The position numbers and the translations under genes are program-made. Positions 29,400 to 39,544 of a stretch of DNA of 48,560 bases are shown here, one piece after another. Each line of letters opens with the position of its first letter. Within the stretch, counting starts at the first letter, position 1. Under the pieces are notes generated by a model. The model made no database searches. It was not told the DNA's origin and saw nothing but the letters and a program-made list of their open reading frames with translations. The stretch spans positions 1-48,560 of the forward strand of contig CABXVR010000009.1 in NCBI GenBank assembly GCA_902515565.1, read 5' to 3'. The DNA comes from an uncultured Bacteroidota bacterium (GTDB taxonomy: Bacteria > Bacteroidota > Bacteroidia > Flavobacteriales > Flavobacteriaceae).

Positions 29400-30913
29400 A
29401 AAGGAAGATCCGAATTATCAGGCAAATTAAATGCCTGATTTGGATCAGGTTTAAAAGTATCATCATTTGCTGCTGCATTCATTTTTGAATGAAACTCGTA
29501 GGGAGAATCAAAATCATCTATATTTTCAAACCTACCTAATTCTTTAATAAACTTAAGTCTCAAATTATCTAATCCACCATTTCTGTGTTTAGCTACAATT
29601 AATTCGGCTTGGCCATCAGTTGATGATCTATCATCGTCATCCCACTCATCAATTTTATAATATTCTGGTCTATAAATAAAGGATACTATATCTGCATCTT
29701 GTTCAATTGCGCCAGATTCACGTAAATCAGATAAAATAGGTCTTTTGCTACCCCCCCTAGTTTCAACAGCTCTAGAAAGTTGAGAAAGAGCTATAACAGG
29801 GATACTTAATTCTTTTGCTAGTGCTTTAAGGTTTCTTGAAATAGTAGATATTTCTTGTTCTCGATTACCACTTTTATTATTACCTCCGATAGTCATTAAT
29901 TGTAAGTAATCTACAATCAATAATTTTATTCCGTGTTGGGAGGAAAGACGTCTAGCTTTTGCTCTCAAATCAAATACAGACAAAGAAGGAGAATCATCGA
30001 TAAAAAGAGGAGCTTTTTCTAAGCTCTTAACTTTAACGTTTAATTGTTCCCATTCATGTTTTTCTAATCTGCCAGTTCTTAACTTTTCAGAAGATAAACC
30101 TGTTTCTGACGAAATTAATCTTGTGATTAATTGAACAGAAGACATTTCTAAAGAGAAAAAACCTACAGGAATATTCTGATTGACTGCAATATTCCTTGCC
30201 ATAGATAGTGTTAATGCAGTTTTACCCATACCAGGTCTGGCAGCAATAATGATTAAATCACTTTCTTGCCAACCAGAAGTTAATTTATCAATTTTATCAA
30301 AGCCTGATGGAATACCGCTCAGACCATCTTTATTTGAGATAGCTTCAATTTTTTTCTTTGCTTGAATAACTAAACTCTGAGCAGTTTCTGAAGATTTTTT
30401 TATATTTCCCTGAGTTACATCATAAAGTTTTGCTTCAGCCTTATCTAACAAATCAAAGACATCTTTAGTTTCATCATAAGATTCTTCAATAATTTCATTA
30501 GAAATTTTAATTAAACTTCTTTGTATATATTTTTGTAATATAATTCTAGCATGAAATTCAATATGGGCAGAAGAGGAAACCTTTTGAGTTAGAGATATTA
30601 AGTAAAAGTCTCCACCAGCTAATTCTAACCTATTATCTTTTTTTAATTGAGAAGATACTGTAAGAAGGTCAATTGGTTCACTATTTTCAAACAAAGAAAG
30701 TATTGCTTCAAATATATATTGATGACTTTCTTTATAAAAAGCTTCAGAATTTAATATATCTATAACCTCATCAACCCCTTTTTTATCTATCATCATAGCA
30801 CCTAGTACTACTTCTTCTAAATCAATTGCTTGAGGTGGTATTTTACCTTTTTCTAAATTAATAATTGAGTTTCTGTCTACTCTCAAGTTTTGATAAGGTT
30901 TTGTTTGCTTCAT
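29396..30913 (-). CDS. dnaB: Replicative DNA helicase DnaB
   Basis: 505 aa. The N-terminal DnaG-binding domain ([20 protein letters not shown]) is followed by the RecA-like motor with Walker [11 protein letters not shown], Walker [12 protein letters not shown] and the [27 protein letters not shown] region with its arginine finger. No intein interrupts it. It unwinds the fork at replication. ATG at 30913; about 120 nt without a gene lie upstream, toward the accA end. No exact TAnnTTTG box was found there. Confidence 0.99.
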   Translation of the reverse strand: MKQTKPYQNLRVDRNSIINLEKGKIPPQAIDLEEVVLGAMMIDKKGVDEVIDILNSEAFYKESHQYIFEAILSLFENSEPIDLLTVSSQLKKDNRLELAGGDFYLISLTQKVSSSAHIEFHARIILQKYIQRSLIKISNEIIEESYDETKDVFDLLDKAEAKLYDVTQGNIKKSSETAQSLVIQAKKKIEAISNKDGLSGIPSGFDKIDKLTSGWQESDLIIIAARPGMGKTALTLSMARNIAVNQNIPVGFFSLEMSSVQLITRLISSETGLSSEKLRTGRLEKHEWEQLNVKVKSLEKAPLFIDDSPSLSVFDLRAKARRLSSQHGIKLLIVDYLQLMTIGGNNKSGNREQEISTISRNLKALAKELSIPVIALSQLSRAVETRGGSKRPILSDLRESGAIEQDADIVSFIYRPEYYKIDEWDDDDRSSTDGQAELIVAKHRNGGLDNLRLKFIKELGRFENIDDFDSPYEFHSKMNAAANDDTFKPDPNQAFNLPDNSDLPF

Positions 30914-31034
30914 AAAGCTAAGTTAATTAAATAATGAAATGAAAAATAGAATAAAAAACTTAACTTTTTAACTTGTAGTAAACATTATTGTTGTTAATAA
31001 AAGTTAGAAATTGTTAATATAGGTTAGAATTCAT

Positions 31035-31988
31035 TTAACCATTAAAAACTCCCATAGAGGAATATTTATCCATTCTCTTAATAACTAAATCTTTAGAAGA
31101 TAAATCTTGAAATTCTGAATATGCTTTAACTATAGCATCACGTACATTAAGAAATGTTTTTTCTCTGTCATTATGTGCACCGCCCAAAGGCTCTTTAATA
31201 ACATGATCAACAAGTTTCATTTTTTTCATGTCTTTGGCAGTTAACTTTAAAGCAGATGCAGCTTGTTCTTTATATTCCCAACTTCTCCATAAAATTGATG
31301 AACAAGATTCTGGTGAAATAACTGAATACCAAGTATTTTCTAACATTAAAACTTTATCACCAACCCCAATACCTAAGGCACCGCCAGAAGCTCCTTCACC
31401 AATAATAACAGTTATTATAGGAACTTTTAACCTAGTCATTTCTAATATGTTTCTTGCTATAGCTTCTCCTTGACCTCTCTCCTCTGCTTCTAAACCAGGG
31501 TAAGCACCGGGTGTGTCAATTAAAGTTACAACAGGAATATTAAATTTTTCGGCAGATTTCATTAATCTTAAAGCTTTTCGATATCCTTCAGGGTTAGCCA
31601 TACCAAAATTTCTATACTGTCTAGTTTTAGTATTAAAGCCTTTTTGCTGACCTATAAACATAAATGACTGATCAAAAATTTTACCAAGTCCTCCAATCAT
31701 AGCTTTATCGTCTTTGAAGTTTCTATCTCCATGAAGTTCTAAAAAAGAATCTCCAAAAATAGCAGTAATATAATCAAGAGTATAAGGTCTGTCAGGGTGT
31801 CTTGACATTTGAACTCTTTGCCATGGAGTTAAATTACTGTAAATGTCTTTTTTAGTTTGCTTTAATTTATTTTCAATTTGCTCATAAGTTTCGGAAACAT
31901 CTACATCACTCTTTTCACCAATAACCTTACAGTCATTTAATTGGTCTTCAAGTTCTTTAATAGGTAATTCAAAATCTAAATAATTCAT
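31035..31988 (-). CDS. accA: Acetyl-CoA carboxylase carboxyltransferase alpha subunit
   Basis: 317 aa. With AccD it transfers the carboxyl group from biotin to acetyl-CoA, the first step of fatty acid synthesis. Family signatures are [66 protein letters not shown] and the oxyanion region [18 protein letters not shown] start at 31988, with a -7 box 18 nt upstream. No accD or accBC in the window, as usual for Bacteroidetes. Confidence 0.99.
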   Translation of the reverse strand: MNYLDFELPIKELEDQLNDCKVIGEKSDVDVSETYEQIENKLKQTKKDIYSNLTPWQRVQMSRHPDRPYTLDYITAIFGDSFLELHGDRNFKDDKAMIGGLGKIFDQSFMFIGQQKGFNTKTRQYRNFGMANPEGYRKALRLMKSAEKFNIPVVTLIDTPGAYPGLEAEERGQGEAIARNILEMTRLKVPIITVIIGEGASGGALGIGVGDKVLMLENTWYSVISPESCSSILWRSWEYKEQAASALKLTAKDMKKMKLVDHVIKEPLGGAHNDREKTFLNVRDAIVKAYSEFQDLSSKDLVIKRMDKYSSMGVFNG

Positions 31989-32005
31989 AAGAATAGTTTA
32001 TAAAA

Positions 32006-32013
32006 CAAATATA
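32006..32013 (-). promoter_or_regulatory. Putative -7 element of accA promoter
   Basis: The minus strand reads TATATTTG (TAnnTTTG), 17 nt before the accA ATG, so the predicted leader is about 10-13 nt. No good TTG at 19 nt. Confidence 0.45.
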
Positions 32014-32036
32014 AAAACTTTGACGAGGATTAGATA

Positions 32037-32930
32037 TTATGAAGATGTTTTTTTATTATTCTTAATCTTTAAAATAGAATTAATAATAATTGTAGATATA
32101 ATAATTAGTGTTCCAATATAAAATGAAAATTCCATTTTTTCAGTATCAGGAAAAATAAAAATCGCCAATAAAATTCCGTATACAGGCTCTAAATTATAAG
32201 TTAAAACTAATGTATATGGACTTAAAAATTTTAAAATATAAATTGAAGCTATAAATGCATAAGCTGTACAGATAGATCCTAAGATAAACACATACAAATA
32301 ATCATAACTAAAAAATGAGGAAATGGTTAAATCACTTAAATTATCTGAAAAAATTAAGTATAATAATATGAAAACCACACCAGAGAGAAATTCATAAAAA
32401 GATATCAAAAAAGGATTGTTCTTTTGAACTAATTTCCCATTAAATACAGAAAAAAGGGATGCTAATAACGCAGATACTATTCCCAACAACACACCAACAA
32501 AACTGTTAATATTTGCCTTTAAAATTATAAAAACACCAAACACAACAACACAACCCAAGATAATCTCCACAGGTTTTATTTTTCTTTTAAAAAATATAGG
32601 CTCTAATAAAGAAGCAAAAAAAGCACCAGTAGAAAACATGGCTAAAGTTATTGATATATTTGATTGTTCTATCGCTTCGAAAAAAGTAATCCAATGAAGG
32701 GCAATTATAATACCAGCTAAAGAGAAATTAAAAAAATCTCTTAAATTAATTTTAAAATCATATTTACGAAAAATTAAAAATAAAAACGTCAGAACAAGAG
32801 CAATAAGCATTCTATGCCAAACTAATGAGATAGAGCCTAAAGAAATTGCTTCACCTAGTATAGCAGTAAATCCTGCTATAAAAACTAAAAAATGAAGATG
32901 AAGATAATGTTTTAGGTTATTTTTTTGCAT
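32037..32930 (-). CDS. EamA/DMT-family transporter
   Basis: 297 aa from ATG at 32930; an upstream TTG or GTG-type start at 32960 would lie deeper in lptG and is less likely. Ten hydrophobic segments in two EamA repeats are visible (HLHFLVFIAGFTAILGEAIS starts the first; ILGCVVVFGVFIILKANINS lies near the second). This drug/metabolite transporter superfamily exports metabolites or amino acids across the inner membrane; the substrate is unknown. Its start overlaps the lptG stop by 14 nt, so it belongs to the tgt-lptG operon. Confidence 0.9.
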   Translation of the reverse strand: MQKNNLKHYLHLHFLVFIAGFTAILGEAISLGSISLVWHRMLIALVLTFLFLIFRKYDFKINLRDFFNFSLAGIIIALHWITFFEAIEQSNISITLAMFSTGAFFASLLEPIFFKRKIKPVEIILGCVVVFGVFIILKANINSFVGVLLGIVSALLASLFSVFNGKLVQKNNPFLISFYEFLSGVVFILLYLIFSDNLSDLTISSFFSYDYLYVFILGSICTAYAFIASIYILKFLSPYTLVLTYNLEPVYGILLAIFIFPDTEKMEFSFYIGTLIIISTIIINSILKIKNNKKTSS

Positions 32931-33993
32931 TGTATAATAAATAAATTGCAAGAATACCAAATAAAATATTAGGTAACCATACTGCTAAAATTGGAGAGAA
33001 GTCAGATTGTTGAGCCATTACCCCAAATACCTTGTCAAAAAATACAAATATCATAGCTACAACTATTCCAAAAGCTAAATTAATTCCAGTCCCTCCTCTT
33101 CTTTTTACAGAGGAAACAGAAAAAGCTATAATAGTTAAAATAAAAACAGAGAAAGGTATACTCCACTTCTTATACTTAACAAGTTGATATCTACCAATAT
33201 TTGAAGATCCTCTGAGTTTTTCTTGTTCAATAAAAGATACTAGTTCTGGGTAACTTAAAGTTTCTGCGATATACTTAATTGGAAGTAAATCCTTTAATTT
33301 AAAAGCAAATGATGTATCAAGTTTTCTTTTCTTAATCAAGATATCATTTTCTTTACCAATTATTCTTTTGGTGTAATTAGAAAGTCTAAACAAACTATCA
33401 GAGGGAAGATAACGTATATTACTAGATTCAATTTTATATTTTAAAATATTATCTTCAAAATGCTCCAAGGTAAAATTAGATCCAACATTACTTTTTGGAT
33501 TAAATTGACTTAGATAAATGTAATCATTTGGGCTAATTTGTCTGTATATATTTTGACTGTCATAACTCTTTTTAGAACCTTTTAAATATTTATATGAGAA
33601 CTCATTAAAATCTTTACTAGCATTTGGAACAATAAATAATCCAAACAAAAATGCGATTATAGCAATAATTAATGCACCTAAAAGGTATGATCTTAAAAAT
33701 CTAAAAAAAGATATGCCAGAACTTAGAAAAGCTATCACTTCTGTGTCAGATGCTAATTTTGAAGTGAACCAAATTACTGAAAGAAATAAAAAAAGTGGTA
33801 GTAATGAATTAGAAAAATAAATTGTAAAATTGAAATAATATTCAGCTACAAGATTAAACGGAACTTCGTTAGCTAAAATCTTATCAATATTATCAGCAAG
33901 ATTGACCACGATAGCAATGGGAATAAATAATAATTGAATAGTAATAAAAGTACTTAAGTACTTTTTTAATATGTACCAATCTAAAATTTTCAT
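32917..33993 (-). CDS. lptG: LptF/LptG-family LPS export permease
   Basis: 358 aa with the YjgP/YjgQ layout: membrane helices at the N-terminus (ILDWYILKKYLSTFITIQLL start, then two more), a periplasmic beta domain about residues 125-255, and three C-terminal helices. The cytoplasmic coupling region FLSSGISFFRFLRSYLLGA lies between helices 2 and 3. It works with LptB2 to lift lipopolysaccharide from the inner membrane. The choice of LptG over LptF rests on the common tgt-lptG-EamA order in flavobacteria, and is less sure. It starts 3 nt after the tgt stop. Confidence 0.92.
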   Translation of the reverse strand: MKILDWYILKKYLSTFITIQLLFIPIAIVVNLADNIDKILANEVPFNLVAEYYFNFTIYFSNSLLPLFLFLSVIWFTSKLASDTEVIAFLSSGISFFRFLRSYLLGALIIAIIAFLFGLFIVPNASKDFNEFSYKYLKGSKKSYDSQNIYRQISPNDYIYLSQFNPKSNVGSNFTLEHFEDNILKYKIESSNIRYLPSDSLFRLSNYTKRIIGKENDILIKKRKLDTSFAFKLKDLLPIKYIAETLSYPELVSFIEQEKLRGSSNIGRYQLVKYKKWSIPFSVFILTIIAFSVSSVKRRGGTGINLAFGIVVAMIFVFFDKVFGVMAQQSDFSPILAVWLPNILFGILAIYLLYNAKK

Positions 33994-33996
33994 TAA

Positions 33997-35127
33997 TTAT
34001 AACCTATTACTTAATTTTTTAACCATTATGCTTTTCCAATCTACAAAATTTCCTTCAATAATTCTTCTTCTAGACTCTTTAACTAACCAATTATAAAACC
34101 CAAGATTATGTATAGTAGAAATCTGTTTGGCCAATAACTCATTTACTGAAAATAAGTGTTTTAAATAAGCTTTTGAATAATCTGTGTCAACATAAGTATG
34201 AGCCATTGTATCTAAGCTACTAAAATCATTCTTCCATTTACTGTTTTTTATATTTATAGTTCCTTCAGAGGTAAATAACATTCCATTTCTTGCATTTCTA
34301 GTAGGCATTACACAATCAAACATATCGACCCCTAAACTAATATTTTCCAGAAGATTAATTGGAGTTCCTACACCCATTAAATATCTTGGTTTTGACTTTG
34401 GTAAAATTTGACATACTAAATCAGACATTTCATACATTTCTTCAGCAGGCTCTCCTACAGACAGACCACCAATAGCATTTCCAAAACAGTTAGAATCTGC
34501 AATATATTCTGCAGACATTTTTCTTAAGTCTTTGTATACACTACCTTGAATTATAGGAAAAAAAGCTTGTTCATAATCATATAAGAAAGGGGTAGTTTTT
34601 AATTTATCAATACACCTGTCAAGCCATCTATGGGTCATATGCATTGACTTTTTTGCATATTCAAAAGTACAAGGATAAGGGGGGCATTCATCAAAAGCCA
34701 TAATAATATCTGCGCCAATTTTTCGTTGAATCTCCATGACATTTTCTGCTGTAAATTCGTGAATACTTCCATCTATATGGCTTTTAAACTTAACTCCTTT
34801 TTCATTAATTTTTCTATTGGCAGCAAGAGAATAAACTTGATAACCACCCGAATCTGTCAAAATATTTCTATCCCAGTTGATAAACTTATGAATACCACCA
34901 GCTTTGTTGATAATGTCTATGTTAGGTCGTAAATAAAGGTGATATGTGTTAGCTAAAATTATATCAACATTTATATCATTTTTAAGTTCTCTTTGATGAA
35001 CTCCTTTTACACTACCGATAGTTCCAACAGGCATAAAAATTGGAGTCTCGATATTTCCGTGATCAGTATTAATTACCCCAGCTCTAGCAGATGATTTAGA
35101 GTCTGTTTTAATCAGGTCAAATTTCAT
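33997..35127 (-). CDS. tgt: tRNA-guanine transglycosylase
   Basis: 376 aa from ATG at 35127 (MKFDLIKTDSKSSARAG); a 13-codon upstream extension would begin before the -7 box at 35143-35150 and is rejected. It exchanges guanine 34 for preQ1 in queuosine tRNAs. Catalytic and binding parts are TPIFMPVGTIGSVKG, LTDSGGYQVYSL (nucleophile region), AFDECPPYPC and IGGLSVGEP. The expected zinc cysteines near the C-terminus (the CxCxxC segment) are not evident: in that place it reads FSSLDTMAHTYV. That suggests a zinc-less variant. Confidence 0.96.
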   Translation of the reverse strand: MKFDLIKTDSKSSARAGVINTDHGNIETPIFMPVGTIGSVKGVHQRELKNDINVDIILANTYHLYLRPNIDIINKAGGIHKFINWDRNILTDSGGYQVYSLAANRKINEKGVKFKSHIDGSIHEFTAENVMEIQRKIGADIIMAFDECPPYPCTFEYAKKSMHMTHRWLDRCIDKLKTTPFLYDYEQAFFPIIQGSVYKDLRKMSAEYIADSNCFGNAIGGLSVGEPAEEMYEMSDLVCQILPKSKPRYLMGVGTPINLLENISLGVDMFDCVMPTRNARNGMLFTSEGTINIKNSKWKNDFSSLDTMAHTYVDTDYSKAYLKHLFSVNELLAKQISTIHNLGFYNWLVKESRRRIIEGNFVDWKSIMVKKLSNRL

Positions 35128-35142
35128 AAAAATTAGTTTAAA

Positions 35143-35150
35143 CAAATATA
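35143..35150 (-). promoter_or_regulatory. Putative -7 element of tgt promoter
   Basis: The minus strand reads TATATTTG (TAnnTTTG), 15 nt before the tgt ATG. The spacing to a TTG is not ideal. It supports the shorter tgt start. Confidence 0.45.
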
Positions 35151-35280
35151 AATAACATAAATCCAATATTCATCCATAAAACTTAAATGTTAGTAAATCA
35201 AATACATTGTTGATAAAAGCTTAACTCTCTATGATACTAAACTTATATATTAAATTAATTTTACGGATATATTCAAAAAA

Positions 35281-36117
35281 ATGAAAGAACTTCAAAAATT
35301 GACAATACAAGTAAGAAGAGACATCTTAAGAATGGTACATAAAGTGAATTCAGGTCACCCTGGTGGATCTTTAGGTTGTACAGAATTTCTAGTGGTTCTT
35401 TATAAAAAATTAATGAACAGAAAATTAACTTTTGAGATGAATGGATTTGATGAAGATTTATTTTTTCTTTCTAATGGACATATTTCACCTGTATTTTATA
35501 GTGTTCTTGCAAGAGTAGGATATTTTGATGTAGATGAACTTAATAGCTTTAGGTTATTAAATTCAAGACTACAAGGACACCCAACTACTCACGAGGGCCT
35601 TCCAGGTGTTAGAATTGCCTCTGGATCACTTGGCCAGGGTCTTTCTGTTGCTTTAGGTGCTGCAGAAGCTAAAAAACTCAACAATGATAATAATTTAATT
35701 TATAGTCTTCACGGAGATGGAGAGTTACAAGAAGGACAAAATTGGGAAGCTATAATGTATGCATCTGCAAAAAATATTGATAATATTATTGCGACTATAG
35801 ATTTAAATGGAAAACAAATTGATGGATCTACAGATGACGTACTACCAATGGGAAGTTTAAAAAATAAATTTGAATCTTTTGGCTGGATAGTAGTTGAAAT
35901 AGAAAATGGTAATAATATTCAAGATATTGTAAGCGGAATGCAAAAGGCTAAAAGTCTAACAAAAAACAAAAAACCTGTTTGTGTATTATTAAAAACAATG
36001 ATGGGTAATGGTGTAGATTTTATGATGCATACACATGCTTGGCATGGAAAAGCTCCAAATGATGAGCAACTTGAAAGTGCATTAGCACAAAACCCAGAAA
36101 CATTAGGAGACTATTAA
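35281..36117 (+). CDS. Transketolase, N-terminal (ThDP-binding) subunit
   Basis: 278 aa. This is the ThDP diphosphate-binding half of a split transketolase: HKVNSGHPGGSLGCTEFLVV, FFLSNGHISPVFY, SLGQGLSVALGAAEAKK and the metal/ThDP motif LHGDGELQEGQNWEA are all in place. Together with the next gene it makes the usual 650-aa enzyme of the non-oxidative pentose phosphate pathway. ATG start; the second subunit starts 20 nt after its stop. Confidence 0.97.
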   Translation: MKELQKLTIQVRRDILRMVHKVNSGHPGGSLGCTEFLVVLYKKLMNRKLTFEMNGFDEDLFFLSNGHISPVFYSVLARVGYFDVDELNSFRLLNSRLQGHPTTHEGLPGVRIASGSLGQGLSVALGAAEAKKLNNDNNLIYSLHGDGELQEGQNWEAIMYASAKNIDNIIATIDLNGKQIDGSTDDVLPMGSLKNKFESFGWIVVEIENGNNIQDIVSGMQKAKSLTKNKKPVCVLLKTMMGNGVDFMMHTHAWHGKAPNDEQLESALAQNPETLGDY

Positions 36118-36137
36118 TAAAAACTGCAAAATAGAAT

Positions 36138-37091
36138 ATGAAAAAATATACATACACACAGAAAAAGGATACTAGAAGCGGTTTTGGTGCAGGTTTAGCA
36201 GAATTAGGGAGAACTAACTCTAATGTTGTAGCTCTTTGTGCCGATTTAATTGGATCATTAAAAATGAATGAATTTATTGATGAAAATCCTGAAAGATTTT
36301 TTCAAATTGGAATAGCTGAAGCTAATATGATGGGAATTGCAGCTGGATTAACAATTGGAGGTAAAATTCCTTTTACAGGAACTTTTGCAAATTTTTCAAC
36401 TGGAAGAGTATATGATCAAATTAGACAATCTATCGCCTATTCAAATAAAAACGTAAAAATATGTGCATCTCATGCAGGGTTAACTTTGGGTGAAGATGGT
36501 GCTACACACCAAATTTTAGAAGATATTGGGCTTATGAAAATGTTACCAGGTATGGTGGTTATCAATACTTGTGATTATAATCAAACCAAAGCTGCAACAA
36601 TTGCAATAGCAAAATATGATGGACCTGTTTACTTAAGGTTTGGAAGACCCTCTGTACCAATTTTTACTGACGAAAAACAAACTTTTGAAATTGGAAAAGC
36701 TGTTAATTTAACAGATGGAAGTGATGTTACTATTGTAGCTACTGGCCACTTAGTTTGGGAAGCATTACAAGCATCCGAAAAATTATTTGAAAAAGGAATA
36801 TCTGCTGAAGTAATAAACATTCATACTATAAAACCATTAGACAAAAATGCTATTTTAGAATCAGTTAAAAAGACTGGCTGCATAGTAACTGCCGAAGAGC
36901 ATAACTATCTAGGTGGTTTAGGTGAATCAGTGTCAAGAGTATTAGCACTAGAACACCCTACTCCTCAAGAGTTTGTTGCTACAAATGATACATTTGGAGA
37001 ATCAGGGACACCAACTCAACTAATGGAAAAATATGGATTAAACGCAAATTCAATTATAGATAAAGTAAATAAAGTTTTGAAAAGAAAATAA
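36138..37091 (+). CDS. Transketolase, C-terminal subunit
   Basis: 317 aa. The pyrimidine-binding domain (RSGFGAGLAELGRTNSNVVA) is followed by FFQIGIAEANMMGIAAGLT (catalytic glutamate), the THQILEDIGLMKMLPGMVVI segment and a C-terminal transketolase domain. It must pair with the upstream subunit to be active. The split form is common in Bacteroidetes and archaea. It ends 20 nt before the convergent PI-PLC-like gene. Confidence 0.97.
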   Translation: MKKYTYTQKKDTRSGFGAGLAELGRTNSNVVALCADLIGSLKMNEFIDENPERFFQIGIAEANMMGIAAGLTIGGKIPFTGTFANFSTGRVYDQIRQSIAYSNKNVKICASHAGLTLGEDGATHQILEDIGLMKMLPGMVVINTCDYNQTKAATIAIAKYDGPVYLRFGRPSVPIFTDEKQTFEIGKAVNLTDGSDVTIVATGHLVWEALQASEKLFEKGISAEVINIHTIKPLDKNAILESVKKTGCIVTAEEHNYLGGLGESVSRVLALEHPTPQEFVATNDTFGESGTPTQLMEKYGLNANSIIDKVNKVLKRK

Positions 37092-37111
37092 TTTAAATTT
37101 ATTTCTAACTT

Positions 37112-37939
37112 TTAATTTATTGTCAGTTCAGATGTATTTAATTCATTAACGACATCTAAGCCATCTCCTATATCATAAAAATCTACTGTTACAAAGTTGG
37201 GGAATTTATTTTTTAGATTTTTACAGATTAAAATATGATTCATTAAGTATTTAAATGAATTTACATTTTTAGCATTATTTTTATTTCCTGTTAATGAAGT
37301 AATAAAATGGTTGAAAATAAAAAGACTATTTGTTGGATTCCCTCTATTAAAATCACAATTGATCTCACCGTACTTATTTTCTACAGCAAAATCCCACATG
37401 TAGTGGTACCAACTTTGTTTTGCATTTGCATCATTTTGATCAGAAAGTATTACTAACCTTTTATCATAATTAATCATTGTTTGTAATTTTGGCCATGATG
37501 AATTAGCATCTTGAATGTGTAAATATTTAAATAACCCAACTTTATTAATTTCATTTTCTATAGCATTTGATGAAGTATATGACTCTAATATTATGGTAAT
37601 TATTTCATTTGGATTATTATCTAAAAAATATTTGATATCATTTAAATAAATAGATAGTGGTTTTGAACCCAAAAATTTATAAGCATGATATACAACAGTA
37701 GTTCCATTATCATCATACACATCAATCATTAGTCCACGAACACCATTGATAAGCTGATCGGATATGTTGGATATCTGATTTGGAAAAAGATAACTATCTT
37801 GTTTTGAATTAAAAGCATTATGGGTAGTAAGATAGGCTACTTCATTATACCTCTTGTCACAAAGATCATATGAACCATTACACTGACCATAAAAGTTAAA
37901 CGAAATAAAATATAAAAAGAAAAATATATATTTATACAC
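37112..37939 (-). CDS. Exported PI-PLC X-domain-like phosphodiesterase
   Basis: 275 aa with a signal peptide (FFFLYFISFNFYG, cleavage near residue 19). The catalytic domain has YLTTHNAFNSK (first histidine), RGLMIDVYDD (metal/inositol-binding acid) and VVYHAYKF (second histidine), then NEIITIILESYT, the order of bacterial PI-specific phospholipase C and its relatives. It would cleave phosphoinositides or other phosphodiesters outside the cell. Eukaryotic-type substrates or prey lipids are possible, but the target is not known. It starts 3 nt after the FKBP-like lipoprotein gene, so the two are made together. Confidence 0.88.
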   Translation of the reverse strand: MYKYIFFFLYFISFNFYGQCNGSYDLCDKRYNEVAYLTTHNAFNSKQDSYLFPNQISNISDQLINGVRGLMIDVYDDNGTTVVYHAYKFLGSKPLSIYLNDIKYFLDNNPNEIITIILESYTSSNAIENEINKVGLFKYLHIQDANSSWPKLQTMINYDKRLVILSDQNDANAKQSWYHYMWDFAVENKYGEINCDFNRGNPTNSLFIFNHFITSLTGNKNNAKNVNSFKYLMNHILICKNLKNKFPNFVTVDFYDIGDGLDVVNELNTSELTIN

Positions 37940-37942
37940 TAA

Positions 37943-38920
37943 TTAATCGTTTCTTGAAGCTGAATCATCAACATCCAAGTAATTTGGAATTCCATCACCA
38001 TCTGTGTCGTCATTAGTTGGGTCTCCATCACCAATATCGTTAGTTGGATCTCCATCTCCATCTCGATCAACTGAAAGATCTGTGTCTGGTTCCAAATCCT
38101 CATCAATTGTTAAAGTACCATCATTGTCATCATCACTGTCAACAAAATCGTAAAAAGTATCCCCATCGGTATCATCATCGGTTAAATCCAAATTTCCGTT
38201 TAAATCTTCTATAAAAGAAGGAACGTTGTCTGAATCATGGTCGTTACTTTCCATTTGGAAACAAGAAAACTTAAAAGACAAACAAGAATAAACTGGAATT
38301 GAACCAGCAGCACTGGAGTAATAAGCTAAGCCAGAAGGAATAAACATAACACCAATGCCAGGGTTTGTATAGCTAACTGTACCATCAGAATTAACAGAAT
38401 AATCCTCAGCTGTGTTAAATTCAGGCAAAATCCTCCCCCAACCTGCAACAACTGCTGTTAAATCGAAAACCACGGGAGAGAATGTATTATCAAATACCTC
38501 TCCATCCAATAGATTACCTTCATAATTAACTCTAACCTTATCTGAAAAATTTGGGGAATCTTCTCCTCCTCCTTGATTTAAATTTAAATAATAGTAATCA
38601 TACTCTGTATCTTCGTAAACAGTTGAGCCTGTAATAACATCGTCGATTAATAATGTGTTTATATCAGGATCTGGTAAAACACCATCTTCATCGAGAGGAG
38701 TAATAACAATATCATTAATAGTAAAACTAGACATTTGTGAAAGCTCACCAGAATTATAGAAATGAGTTTCTAAATAATTATTTAATATAGAATCATCGAC
38801 AACTTGCTGAATAGCTCTATCAACTTCTGGGATAGAAATAAGGCCATCGTCATCAGGGGGACAAGAAAACAATAGAAATGTTAAAACTAGTGATATAAAA
38901 AAATAAATCTTATTCTTCAT
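37943..38920 (-). CDS. FKBP-like lipoprotein with C-terminal calcium-type (TSP3) repeats
   Basis: 325 aa. A lipoprotein signal peptide has the lipobox LLFSC (C20). A FKBP-type prolyl isomerase domain covers about 95-215 (KVRVNYEGNLLDGEVFDNTF, then FIPSGLAYYSSAAG). The C-terminal 100 residues carry DxDxDG-rich repeats of the thrombospondin type 3 kind (DDTDGDTFYDFVDSDDDNDG, GDGDPTNDDTDGDGIPNY), expected to bind calcium. FKBP lipoproteins are common in flavobacteria and act in envelope protein folding; the repeat tail is less usual. It is the first gene of a two-gene operon with the PI-PLC-like protein. Confidence 0.9.
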   Translation of the reverse strand: MKNKIYFFISLVLTFLLFSCPPDDDGLISIPEVDRAIQQVVDDSILNNYLETHFYNSGELSQMSSFTINDIVITPLDEDGVLPDPDINTLLIDDVITGSTVYEDTEYDYYYLNLNQGGGEDSPNFSDKVRVNYEGNLLDGEVFDNTFSPVVFDLTAVVAGWGRILPEFNTAEDYSVNSDGTVSYTNPGIGVMFIPSGLAYYSSAAGSIPVYSCLSFKFSCFQMESNDHDSDNVPSFIEDLNGNLDLTDDDTDGDTFYDFVDSDDDNDGTLTIDEDLEPDTDLSVDRDGDGDPTNDIGDGDPTNDDTDGDGIPNYLDVDDSASRND

Positions 38921-39046
38921 TATTATTATTTAATTTTATGTCCGCAAGATACAATTAAATAATTTTTTTTATATTAAGTTTATCCATATTTTGAGAAAAA
39001 AATTATCTTCTTTAAATCAATATAATTATACAAAATAACAGCACCA

Positions 39047-39544
39047 ATGAAAAAAAAAACAATTCTTAATCAAGATCAAATAAATCAAAAAATATCAAGA
39101 ATTGCACATCAGATTATAGAATGTAATATTGGTGAAAAAGAAGTTATTATTGCAGGGATTGAAAAAAATGGATTTATAATAGCTACCAAGCTTAAACAAA
39201 TTCTAGCAAATATTTCTGACATAAAAATAACAACCTGCAGTGTTAATATAAATAAAGAAAATCCATTGGATAAAGTAACCACTTCATTAGATAAAAATTA
39301 TTATTTAAATAAATCCCTAGTATTGGTTGATGATGTATTGAACTCTGGAGCAACTCTAATATATGCTGTTAAACATTTTTTAAACACAGAAACTAAACAA
39401 ATCAAAACAGCTGTGTTGATCAACAGAAATCATAAAAAATATCCAGTAAAAGCAGATTTCAAAGGGATTTCCTTATCTACTACTACTGTAAGTCATGTTA
39501 AGGTCAGATTTACAAATAATAATGCAGAAGCATTCTTAAGTTGA
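39047..39544 (+). CDS. PyrR-like phosphoribosyltransferase
   Basis: 165 aa type I PRTase. The PRPP-binding loop is LVLVDDVLNSGATLIYA (DDV then SGAT) at residues about 90-106. The N-terminal AHQIIE and GIEKNGFIIATKL segments and the late GISLSTTTVSHVKVRFT resemble PyrR/uracil PRTase relatives. It may form UMP or act as a pyrimidine regulator; which one cannot be told here. ATG start. The 3' end overlaps convergent aroK by 9 nt. Confidence 0.88.
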   Translation: MKKKTILNQDQINQKISRIAHQIIECNIGEKEVIIAGIEKNGFIIATKLKQILANISDIKITTCSVNINKENPLDKVTTSLDKNYYLNKSLVLVDDVLNSGATLIYAVKHFLNTETKQIKTAVLINRNHKKYPVKADFKGISLSTTTVSHVKVRFTNNNAEAFLS

